Assembly (NCBI GenBank): GCA_910587505.1
Contig: CAJULD010000039.1
Span: 18,646 to 27,009 of the forward strand
Length of the DNA stretch: 8,364 nt
Source of the DNA: an uncultured Oscillospiraceae bacterium
GTDB taxonomy: Bacteria > Bacillota > Clostridia > Oscillospirales > Oscillospiraceae
Reading direction: 5' to 3'
How positions within the stretch are numbered: position 1 is the stretch's first letter; each line of letters opens with the position of its first letter. The translations under genes and the position numbers were made by a program. The notes beneath the pieces are model-generated. The model was not told the origin of the DNA. It saw only the letters and a program-made list of their open reading frames with translations, and did no database searches. Below are positions 1 to 5,939 of the stretch, one piece after another.

Positions 1-2052
1 GAGCGGGAGAGCCGGGTCCTGGAGGCGCTGGCCGCCCAGGGCGGCAGCGCGGAGGTGGAGGCGCTGCGCCTGACCTGCGGCGAGGGCGCCGGGAGCGTGG
101 TGCGGGAGCTTCAGCGGCGGGGCGTGGTTACCATCGCCGCCGCCGCCGGACGGAAAATCCACGACAAGAAAGCAGGGCGGATCTCTCTGGCGGTGACGGC
201 GGAGGAGGCCATCGCCGCCGTGACGCCGCGGCGGCGGAGCGCGCCCATGCGCTATGAGGTAATCCGGCTGCTGTGCGGCGCCGGCAGCGCCCTGTGCGGC
301 GATGTGTGCTATTTTACCGGCGCGTCCATGCAGACGCTGCGCAGTCTGGAGAAAAGCGGTCTGGTGACCCTCTCCGAGGAGGAGGTCCTGCGGATACCAC
401 GGCTGGAGGCGGCGGACGGCGCGCCCATTGTGCTTACAGGCGAGCAGCAGGCGGCCTATGACGCCGTGCTGGAGCGGATGGAGAGCGGTGAGGCGGCCTG
501 CGCGCTGCTCTACGGGGTCACCGGCAGCGGGAAAACCCCGGTATACATTCGCCTGCTTCAGGAGGTGGTCCGCCGGGGGAAACGGGGGATGATCCTGGTG
601 CCGGAGATTGCCCTGACGCCCCAGATGATGGCCCGGTTCGGCGCGTATTTCGGGGACCGGATGGCGATGCTCCACAGCGGATTGCGGATGAGCGAGCGCT
701 ACGACCAGTGGAAGCGCATCCGCCGGGGCGAGGTGGACGTGGTCCTGGGCACCCGCAGTGCGGTATTTGCGCCCCTGGAGGAGCTGGGGATGATTATTCT
801 GGACGAAGAGCACGAGAGCAGTTATCAGTCCGAAAATCCTCCCCGGTACCACGCCAGAGACGTGGCAAAATACCTCTGCGCCCAGTGCGGGGCCATGCTG
901 GTGCTGGGCTCCGCCACCCCGTCGGTGGAGACTACCTTTCAGGCCCAGCGGGGGGTTTATATGAAGCTGATCCTCCGTTCCCGGTTCAACCGGCAGCCGC
1001 TGCCGGAGGTGGTGATCGCCGACATGCGTCAGGAGGTCCGCGCCGGAAACGCAGGCCTGGTCAGCGAACCCCTCCGCCGGGAGCTGGAAGCGAATCTGAG
1101 CAGGGGGGAGCAGAGCATTCTCTTCCTCAACCGCCGGGGCAGCAGCAGGATGCTGCTGTGCGGGGAGTGCGGGGAAGCGCCCCAGTGTCCCCGGTGCAGC
1201 GTGCCGCTGACCTACCACAGCGCCAATGGGCGGCTGATGTGCCACTACTGCGGTCATTCCGAGCGCGCGCCGGTGCAGTGCCCGGAGTGCGGCGGCCTGA
1301 TGAAGCAGGTGGGCGCGGGCACCCAGAAGGTGGAGGAGGAGCTGGGGAGGCTTTTCCCCGGCGCCGGAATTCTGCGGATGGACGCAGATACGGTGTCCGC
1401 GGGCCATGAGGCTCTGCTGGACCGGTTTGAGAAGGAAAAGATCCCCATCCTCCTTGGCACCCAGATGGTGGCGAAGGGGCTGGATTTTGAGAATGTGACC
1501 CTGGTGGGGGTTCTGGCGGCGGACCTGAGCCTGTACGTGGACAACTACCACGCCGCCGAGCGGACCTTCAGCCTGCTGACCCAGGTGGTGGGCCGGGCGG
1601 GGCGGGGCAGCCGGGAGGGCCGGGCGGTGATCCAGACGTTCACCCCGGACAACGAGGTGATCACCGCCGCCGCCGCCCAGGATTACAACAGCTTTTACGC
1701 GGGAGAGATCCGTATCCGCCGGGCACGCCGGTATCCGCCCTTTGCAGACGTCTTCACCCTGACCGTTTCCGGTCCGGAGGAGGGCGGAGCGCTCCGGGCC
1801 GCCGCCCTGCTGCGGGAGGCCATGCGCAGCGGCCTGCGCTATCCCACGGCGGCCAACATGGCGGTGGAGATCCTGGGGCCGGCCCCGGCCCCGGTGGTAA
1901 AGGTGAACAACCGGTACCGGTATCGGGTGTTCTGGATCGGGAAAAACGATCATGCCACGCGGGAGCTGTTGAGCTATTACATTCGGGCGTTTTATCAGAA
2001 GAAGGAAAACAGGGGGATGAACCTGTTTGTGGACTGCAACGCGGAGGAATAG
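1..2052 (+). CDS. priA: Primosomal protein N' (PriA helicase), 5' end missing
   Basis: PriA is a DExH-type 3'-5' DNA helicase that recognises abandoned replication forks and starts reloading of the replicative helicase. The frame is open from base 1, so the true start lies upstream; the GTG at 55 is internal. 683 residues are visible (numbered from base 1) and end at TAG 2050-2052. The missing part should be the N-terminal fork-binding domain, since family members are about 730-810 residues. Seen in order: winged-helix-like sequence (about 1-120); Walker A GVTGSGKT (172-179); DEEH box (268-271); eight zinc-binding cysteines in four CxxC pairs (387/390, 396/399, 414/417, 427/430); helicase motif GTQMVAKG (486-493); QVVGRAGRG (528-536); and a C-terminal domain. 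Nothing is broken. The residue after Walker A is Pro, where many PriA proteins have Glu. Identification is very secure. Confidence 0.97.
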   Translation, partial: ERESRVLEALAAQGGSAEVEALRLTCGEGAGSVVRELQRRGVVTIAAAAGRKIHDKKAGRISLAVTAEEAIAAVTPRRRSAPMRYEVIRLLCGAGSALCGDVCYFTGASMQTLRSLEKSGLVTLSEEEVLRIPRLEAADGAPIVLTGEQQAAYDAVLERMESGEAACALLYGVTGSGKTPVYIRLLQEVVRRGKRGMILVPEIALTPQMMARFGAYFGDRMAMLHSGLRMSERYDQWKRIRRGEVDVVLGTRSAVFAPLEELGMIILDEEHESSYQSENPPRYHARDVAKYLCAQCGAMLVLGSATPSVETTFQAQRGVYMKLILRSRFNRQPLPEVVIADMRQEVRAGNAGLVSEPLRRELEANLSRGEQSILFLNRRGSSRMLLCGECGEAPQCPRCSVPLTYHSANGRLMCHYCGHSERAPVQCPECGGLMKQVGAGTQKVEEELGRLFPGAGILRMDADTVSAGHEALLDRFEKEKIPILLGTQMVAKGLDFENVTLVGVLAADLSLYVDNYHAAERTFSLLTQVVGRAGRGSREGRAVIQTFTPDNEVITAAAAQDYNSFYAGEIRIRRARRYPPFADVFTLTVSGPEEGGALRAAALLREAMRSGLRYPTAANMAVEILGPAPAPVVKVNNRYRYRVFWIGKNDHATRELLSYYIRAFYQKKENRGMNLFVDCNAEE

Positions 2053-2063
2053 ACGATTCTGAT

Positions 2064-2079
2064 CCTCCGCTTTCGGGGG
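2064..2079 (+). other. Short GC-rich hairpin just after priA
   Basis: Arms CCTCCG (2064-2069) and CGGGGG (2074-2079) form six pairs, one of them T·G, around the loop CTTT. The hairpin begins 11 bases after the priA stop. No run of T follows, so it is not a canonical intrinsic terminator. TCCTCC (2063-2068) could pair instead with GGAGGA (2091-2096) across the palindrome CCTGCAGG (2084-2091). It may slow polymerase or protect the 3' end of priA mRNA, but no function can be assigned from sequence alone. Confidence 0.4.
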
Positions 2080-2169
2080 ACTGCCTGCAGGGAGGAGCCT
2101 CTGACAAAAATGCCCGGCGGAATTGCATCCACACGCCGCAGCGCAACCCGCGCAATCAGGAAATTCTCA

Positions 2170-2234
2170 GGGGGCAAAGCCCTCCTGTGGGCGCTTGTGT
2201 TTCTTTTCGCACAAGTGAAAAGAAGACCCCACAG
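2170..2234. repeat. Nested inverted-repeat element in the priA-def gap
   Basis: Three pairings lie in 65 bases. GGGGGC (2170-2175) pairs with GCCCTC (2179-2184) around AAA. The outer arms CTGTGGG (2185-2191) and CCCACAG (2228-2234) are perfect complements. Between them TTCTTTTCGC (2201-2210) pairs with GTGAAAAGAA (2215-2224), ten pairs including one G·T, around the loop ACAA. CTTGTG (2194-2199) can instead pair with CACAAG (2210-2215), which competes with the ten-pair stem. No T tract follows on either strand. The compact palindromic form suggests a dispersed intergenic element of the REP or small MITE kind, or a processing or attenuation structure. The pairings are seen directly; the repeat idea is inference from one copy. 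Confidence 0.5.
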
Positions 2235-2260
2235 ATCAGAAAAACGTTTAACCCCGCTTA

Positions 2261-2268
2261 AAGGAGGA
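2261..2268 (+). promoter_or_regulatory. Strong Shine-Dalgarno site of def
   Basis: AAAGGAGG ends eight bases before the ATG at 2277. It is the strongest ribosome binding site in the window and fixes the def start. I see no clear -35/-10 pair in the preceding 200 bases, so def may be read through from priA or use a promoter I cannot recognise. Confidence 0.85.
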
Positions 2269-2276
2269 CATAATAG

Positions 2277-2783
2277 ATGGCAATCAGAAGAATCGTCACC
2301 CAGGGGGATGAGCGCCTGGGGAAAAGGTGCCGCCCGGTTACGGATTTCAATAAGCGGCTCCACCAGCTGCTGGACGACATGAAGGATACTCTGGAAGAGG
2401 CCCAGGGAGCGGGGCTGGCGGCCCCGCAGGTGGGCGTTCTGCGCAGGGCGGTGGTCATTGCCGATGGAGACGGCGGCATGCTGGAGCTGGTCAACCCGGA
2501 GATCCTGGAGCAGTCCGGCGAGCAGACCGGCCCCGAGGGCTGCCTCAGCGTTCCGGGCAGGTGGGGGATGGTCACCCGCCCCAGCTTTGTCCGGATCCGG
2601 GCCCAGGACCGCTATGGGAACTGGTTTGAGATGGAGGGGGAGGAGCTGATGGCCCGGTGCTTCTGCCACGAGACCGAGCATCTGGACGGGCGGCTCTATG
2701 TGGAGCATATCGACCGCTTCCTCACCGAGGAAGAGGTGGAGGAGTACTACGAGACGGAAGAGGTCCGGAAAGAGGGGCGGTAG
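2277..2783 (+). CDS. def: Peptide deformylase
   Basis: Def removes the N-formyl group from the first methionine of new proteins as they leave the ribosome; it is a cytoplasmic metalloenzyme, usually with Fe2+. The 168-residue length is normal. All three family motifs are present: GAGLAAPQVG (residues 44-53), EGCLS with metal-ligand Cys89, and HETEH (131-135), supplying His131 and His135 as ligands and Glu132 as catalytic base. The usual Q-HExDH context reads C-HETEH here, a mild change that leaves the ligands intact. Beyond the last motif the protein carries a Glu-rich tail. The start is set by AAAGGAGG. fmt begins two bases after the TAG stop, the standard def-fmt pairing of the enzymes that remove and add the formyl group. 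Confidence 0.97.
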   Translation: MAIRRIVTQGDERLGKRCRPVTDFNKRLHQLLDDMKDTLEEAQGAGLAAPQVGVLRRAVVIADGDGGMLELVNPEILEQSGEQTGPEGCLSVPGRWGMVTRPSFVRIRAQDRYGNWFEMEGEELMARCFCHETEHLDGRLYVEHIDRFLTEEEVEEYYETEEVRKEGR

Positions 2784-2785
2784 TC

Positions 2786-3706
2786 ATGCGCGTCATTTTT
2801 ATGGGAACGCCGGATTTCGCCGTGGCGGTCCTGCGCCGTCTGACGGAGGACGGCTGGGACGTGGTGGCGGTCTGCACGCAGCCGGACAGACCGAAAAACC
2901 GGGGGATGAAGCTGCTCCCCACACCGGTGAAGGCATTCGCTCAGGCGCGGGGCATCCCCGTCTGTCAGCCCGCGTCCTGCCGGGACGAGGAGGTTCTGGC
3001 CGCTCTGCGCGCGCTGGAACCGGACGTGATCGTGGTGGCGGCCTATGGCAGACTGCTGCCCCAGGCGCTGCTGGACATCCCGAAGACTGCCATTATCAAC
3101 GTACACTCCTCCCTGCTGCCCCAGTACCGGGGGGCCGCGCCCATCAACTGGGCCGTGCTCAACGGCGATGAAGAGACCGGCGTCACCGTTCAGTATATGG
3201 CCGCCGGGCTGGACGAGGGGGACATCCTGCTGTCGAAGCGGACCGCCATCGATCCCGAGGAGGACGCGTGGCAGCTTTACGGCCGGCTGGCGGAGCTGGG
3301 CGGTCAGGCCGCCAGCGAGGCGCTGGCCCTGCTGGAGCGGGGGGAGGCGCCCCGGACGCCCCAGGTCTACGGGCCGCAGTATCAGTATGCCTCCCTGCTT
3401 TCCCGGGAAATGTCCCCCATGGACTGGAACCGGCCCGCTCAGGCGCTGGTCAACCAGGTCCGGGGGTTGATCCCGTGGCCCTGCGCCACGACGGAGATAG
3501 CGGGAACGCGCTGGAAGGTGTTCCGCGCCCACGTGGGGGAGCCCTGCGGCGGTAAAGCGCCGGGGACCATCCTCTCCGCGGACGGAAACGGCGTGGCCGT
3601 GGCCTGCGGGGACGGAACATCGCTGGTCATCACTGAGCTCCAGGCGGACGGAGGCAGGCGCATGGCCGCCGCCGACTATCTGCGGGGGCATCCCGTTACG
3701 GTGTGA
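2786..3706 (+). CDS. fmt: Methionyl-tRNA formyltransferase
   Basis: Fmt transfers a formyl group from 10-formyltetrahydrofolate to Met-tRNA(fMet), marking it for initiation. The ATG at 2786 is chosen because the protein then opens with MRVIFMGTPDFAV, the typical Fmt N terminus, and AGAGGGG lies at 2771-2777; upstream in-frame starts fall inside def. The product has 306 residues, near the usual 310-315. The N-terminal Rossmann-type domain carries the catalytic triad expected from E. coli Fmt: Asn105 and His107 in NVHSSLLPQYRGAAP, and Asp143 in GLDEGDIL. The C-terminal tRNA-binding domain starts near residue 205 and includes the LSREMSPMDWNRPA segment. No frameshift is seen. The gene ends at TGA 3704-3706, with a hairpin right after it. 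Confidence 0.98.
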   Translation: MRVIFMGTPDFAVAVLRRLTEDGWDVVAVCTQPDRPKNRGMKLLPTPVKAFAQARGIPVCQPASCRDEEVLAALRALEPDVIVVAAYGRLLPQALLDIPKTAIINVHSSLLPQYRGAAPINWAVLNGDEETGVTVQYMAAGLDEGDILLSKRTAIDPEEDAWQLYGRLAELGGQAASEALALLERGEAPRTPQVYGPQYQYASLLSREMSPMDWNRPAQALVNQVRGLIPWPCATTEIAGTRWKVFRAHVGEPCGGKAPGTILSADGNGVAVACGDGTSLVITELQADGGRRMAAADYLRGHPVTV

Positions 3707-3718
3707 GATCCGGTGGGC

Positions 3719-3744
3719 TTCCTTTTTCCTGAAGGGAAAAGGAG
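3719..3744 (+). terminator. Hairpin after fmt, weak terminator candidate without a T tract
   Basis: TTCCTTTTTCC (3719-3729) pairs with GGGAAAAGGAG (3734-3744), eleven pairs with two G·T wobbles, around the loop TGAA. The stem starts 12 bases after the fmt stop, a good place for a terminator or 3' end stabiliser. The bases that follow are CAGAAAGAGCC, so the T run of an intrinsic terminator is missing; on the other strand it is also missing. Termination would therefore be weak or need a factor. CTTCCTT (3718-3724) is also complementary to the downstream Shine-Dalgarno stretch AAGGAAG (3915-3921). Confidence 0.4.
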
Positions 3745-3754
3745 CAGAAAGAGC

Positions 3755-3783
3755 CTGCTGGACGAGAACCATTCCGGTATATT
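3755..3783 (+). promoter_or_regulatory. Possible promoter for the peptidase-rsmB-rlmN-stp genes
   Basis: TATATT (3778-3783) resembles a -10 box where GC-rich sequence gives way to AT-rich. CTGCTG (3755-3760) stands 17 bases upstream as a poor -35 match. A start about seven bases after the -10 box would put the 5' end near 3790, just before the first leader hairpin. The box match is weak and the case rests mainly on position and base composition. Confidence 0.3.
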
Positions 3784-3792
3784 GTGGTATTG

Positions 3793-3815
3793 TTTCCGAA
3801 TTTTAAATTCGGAAA
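3793..3815. promoter_or_regulatory. 23-base palindrome, possible operator or first leader hairpin
   Basis: TTTCCGAATTT (3793-3803) and AAATTCGGAAA (3805-3815) are exact inverse complements around one central T. Such symmetry suits a dimeric DNA-binding regulator. As RNA it would form a TTTCCGAA/TTCGGAAA stem of eight pairs with a short AT loop. It starts ten bases after the TATATT box, so a bound protein could block transcription. I do not recognise the motif as the site of a named regulator. Confidence 0.5.
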
Positions 3816-3818
3816 TAA

Positions 3819-3910
3819 TCTGTTTGATTTGAGCTGTTTTGCCACCGGTTACGGCGGCAAAACATGGCGTATATTACTTCCGGACTTTCCGTTCAGAAGT
3901 AATAAACAGA
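3819..3910 (+). promoter_or_regulatory. Candidate structured leader RNA before the peptidase gene
   Basis: A closing helix TCTGTTT (3819-3825) with AAACAGA (3904-3910) encloses two hairpins. The first has perfect arms GTTTTGCC (3836-3843) and GGCAAAAC (3856-3863), then an A·C mismatch and CCG/CGG closing the loop GTTA. The second has arms TATTACTTC (3872-3880) and GAAGTAATA (3896-3904), with an inner CGGA/TCCG stem (3881-3884 with 3888-3891); base 3904 is shared with the closing helix. Together they make a three-way junction ending just before the Shine-Dalgarno site. The 5' arm of the second hairpin can alternatively pair with that site. I recognise no known riboswitch class. The pairings are seen; the regulatory role is inferred. 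Confidence 0.5.
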
Positions 3911-3914
3911 CTGT

Positions 3915-3923
3915 AAGGAAGGG
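3915..3923 (+). promoter_or_regulatory. Shine-Dalgarno site of the zinc peptidase gene
   Basis: AAGGAAGGG lies four bases before the ATG at 3928 and decides that start. Bases 3917-3920 plus 3923-3928, including the A of the start codon, are complementary to 3872-3881, so access to this site could be controlled by the leader fold. Confidence 0.75.
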
Positions 3924-3927
3924 TAAT

Positions 3928-4623
3928 ATGCCGTTCTATTATGATTCGATCTATTGGATACTCCTGATCCCGGTGCTGCTCCTTTCCCTGTACGCCCAGG
4001 CCAGAGTCAGCTCCAGCTTCAGCCGCTACAGCCGGGAGCGCAGCCGCGTCACCGGAGCCCAGGCGGCCTGTGCGGTGCTGCGCGCTCACGGCGTCCATGA
4101 CGTGGCCATCCGCCCCTGCCGGGGGAAGCTGACCGACCACTATGACCCCAGAGACAACAGCATATACCTCTCCGAGCCGGTGTACAACGCCGCCACCGTG
4201 GCCGCGGTGGGCGTGGCCGCCCACGAGGCGGGCCACGCCGTGCAGTACGCCGTGGGCTATGGGCCGGTGCGGGTCCGTTCGGCCATCATTCCGGTGACCC
4301 GGTTCGGGTCCCAGTTCGCATTTATTGCCCTGATGCTGGGACTGGCGCTGTACTCGCAGCCCATGTTTTTGATTGGCATCGTGCTCTTCGGCCTGACCAC
4401 GCTGTTTCAGCTGGTGACCCTGCCGGTGGAGTTTGACGCCTCCGCCCGGGCGCTGGCCACCATCGAAGGGGCGGGCCTGCTGGATGAAGAGGCGCAGAAG
4501 GGCGCGAAGAAGGTGCTCACCGCCGCGGCGCTGACCTATGTGGCGGCGCTGCTGATGAGCCTGCTGCAACTGCTGCGGTATCTGCTGATTTTCGCCGGGC
4601 GGGACGACAGGGGGCGGCGCTGA
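3928..4623 (+). CDS. yugP: YugP-family membrane zinc metallopeptidase
   Basis: A predicted membrane-bound zinc peptidase of the YugP family (Pfam Zn_peptidase_2), whose substrate is not established. The 231-residue length is typical. An N-terminal membrane segment (about 8-25, IYWILLIPVLLLSLYAQA) is followed by the zinc motif HEAGH (His99, Glu100, His103). Further hydrophobic segments lie at about 131-165 (one or two spans) and 203-227. Glu168 in VEFDAS, near the end of the middle segment, is a plausible third ligand by analogy with HtpX-like peptidases; this is inference. The ATG at 3928 has AAGGAAGGG in front. The frame stays open upstream to 3784, but that stretch is the palindrome-rich leader and lacks a ribosome site. 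The stop TGA overlaps the rsmB ATG by one base. A peptidase between fmt and rsmB is, from memory, common in Clostridia. Confidence 0.9.
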   Translation: MPFYYDSIYWILLIPVLLLSLYAQARVSSSFSRYSRERSRVTGAQAACAVLRAHGVHDVAIRPCRGKLTDHYDPRDNSIYLSEPVYNAATVAAVGVAAHEAGHAVQYAVGYGPVRVRSAIIPVTRFGSQFAFIALMLGLALYSQPMFLIGIVLFGLTTLFQLVTLPVEFDASARALATIEGAGLLDEEAQKGAKKVLTAAALTYVAALLMSLLQLLRYLLIFAGRDDRGRR

Positions 4624-5939
4624 TGGCCGGGGGAAGGGAAGCGGCTCTGGAGACTCTGACCGCCTGCCGCCGGCTGGAGGCGTGGTCGGACGGCAATCTG
4701 AAGGCCGCCAGCCGGGGACTGGACCGCCGGGAGGCGGCCCTGGCGGCCCGGCTGACCTATGGCGTGCTGCAAAACCGGGCGCTGCTGGATTTCTACCTGG
4801 ACGCCTTTTGCGGACGGAAGTTTGATTCCCTGGAGCCCTTCATCCGGGACGTGCTGCGGCTGGGGGCCTACCAGATTCTGTACATGGACCGGGTGCCCGA
4901 CCGCGCGGCGGTGGACGAGAGCGTGGAGCTGGTCAAGGGGAAAAGGCGGCAGCGGGCCGCCGGACTGGTGAACGCCGTCCTCCGGCGGCTGAGCCGGGAA
5001 AAGGACGCCCTGCCGGAGATTCCGGCGGAGGACCAGGCGGCGTATCTGGCACTGCGCTACAGCCACCCCCGGTGGCTGGTGGAGCGGCTCATTGCGCTGC
5101 TGGATGAGGAGGAGGCGGAGGCGTACCTCCGGCTGGACAACGCCGCCGTGCCCACCGTCATTCAGAGAAACCCGCTGCGGTGTACGGCGGGGGAGCTGGA
5201 GGAGAGCCTGACGGCCGGCGGCGCTTCCCTGACGCCTCATCCCTGGCTGCCCGACTGCTGGGAGATGACCGGGGGCGGGAGCCTGGAGGATATGCCCGCC
5301 TTCCGGCAGGGATGGTTTCAGGTGCAGGACGCCGCCGCACGGGCGGCGGTGCTGGCCGCCGGGGTGAGGCCCGGGCACCGGGTGCTGGACGCGTGCGCAG
5401 CGCCGGGAGGCAAGTCCTTTGCCGCCGCCATGGTCATGGAGGACCGGGGGGAGATCGCCGCCTGCGATATTCACCGGCACAAGCTGGAGCTGATTGAGAA
5501 GGGTGCGGAGCGGCTGGGGCTGACCTGCGTCCGGGCGGAGCTGGCCGACGGGCGGCAGACCCGGGAGGAGTGGCGGGGGGCCTTTGACGTGGTGATATGC
5601 GACGTGCCCTGCTCGGGGCTGGGGATCATCCGGAAGAAGCCGGACATCCGCTACAAGGACCCGGACAGGCTGTCGGGCCTGCCGGCGGTGCAGCGGGCCA
5701 TTCTGGACAACGCCGGGGGTTATGTGAAGCCGGGCGGCGTGCTGCTGTACGCCACCTGTACCATCCTGCCGGAGGAGAACCGGGACGTGACGGAGGAATT
5801 CCTGTCCCGCCGGGGAGAATTCCGCCGGGAGGGATTTTCCCTGCCGGGAGGAAAGGAAGCGGAGGACGGAAGCCTGACGCTGTGGCCCCAGCGCCACGGG
5901 ACCGACGGCTTTTACATCTGCAAAATGAGGAAGCAATGA
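4623..5939 (+). CDS. rsmB: 16S rRNA (cytosine967-C5)-methyltransferase
   Basis: RsmB methylates C5 of cytosine 967 in 16S rRNA using S-adenosylmethionine. The 438-residue length is normal. An N-terminal NusB-like RNA-binding domain (about 1-130) precedes a Rossmann-fold methyltransferase domain. The SAM-binding loop is VLDACAAPGGKS (254-265). Motif IV DVPCSGLG holds Cys330, which helps release the product, and motif VI YATCT holds Cys379, the expected nucleophile. The segment IIRKKPDIRYK after motif IV favours RsmB over other RsmB/NOP family members. AGGGGG (4609-4614) inside the peptidase gene gives a suitable ribosome site. The start overlaps the upstream stop (TGATG) and the end overlaps the rlmN start (ATGA), both signs of translational coupling. 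Confidence 0.96.
   Translation: MAGGREAALETLTACRRLEAWSDGNLKAASRGLDRREAALAARLTYGVLQNRALLDFYLDAFCGRKFDSLEPFIRDVLRLGAYQILYMDRVPDRAAVDESVELVKGKRRQRAAGLVNAVLRRLSREKDALPEIPAEDQAAYLALRYSHPRWLVERLIALLDEEEAEAYLRLDNAAVPTVIQRNPLRCTAGELEESLTAGGASLTPHPWLPDCWEMTGGGSLEDMPAFRQGWFQVQDAAARAAVLAAGVRPGHRVLDACAAPGGKSFAAAMVMEDRGEIAACDIHRHKLELIEKGAERLGLTCVRAELADGRQTREEWRGAFDVVICDVPCSGLGIIRKKPDIRYKDPDRLSGLPAVQRAILDNAGGYVKPGGVLLYATCTILPEENRDVTEEFLSRRGEFRREGFSLPGGKEAEDGSLTLWPQRHGTDGFYICKMRKQ

Noticed and set aside
514..540. Pro after the PriA Walker A motif as a functional defect
   Set aside because: All Walker A residues are present and the following position varies in the family as far as I recall, so it is only a sequence variant.
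55..2052. GTG at 55 as the start of priA
   Set aside because: The frame is open to base 1 and the sequence before 55 continues as protein-like winged-helix sequence; the real start is outside the window.
2110..2382. 90-residue ORF in the priA-def gap running into def
   Set aside because: It overlaps def by over 100 bases in another frame, crosses the palindromic element, has no ribosome site and no recognisable domain.
2657..2785. Upstream start of fmt inside def
   Set aside because: The Fmt N terminus MRVIFMGTPDF begins at 2786; the earlier sequence is def read in another frame.
2747..3772. Minus-strand ORF of 341 residues opposite fmt
   Set aside because: Also a shadow ORF; the plus-strand fmt has all catalytic residues.
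3784..3927. N-terminal extension of the peptidase to a GTG at 3784 (279 residues)
   Set aside because: The extra 48 codons are the AT-rich inverted repeats, no ribosome site precedes 3784, and the ATG at 3928 has a good one and gives the family's normal length and N-terminal membrane segment.
4536..5936. Long minus-strand ORF of 466 residues opposite rsmB
   Set aside because: Shadow ORF from GC-rich codon use; low-complexity Pro/Arg/Gln/His-rich product, and the plus strand holds an intact rsmB.
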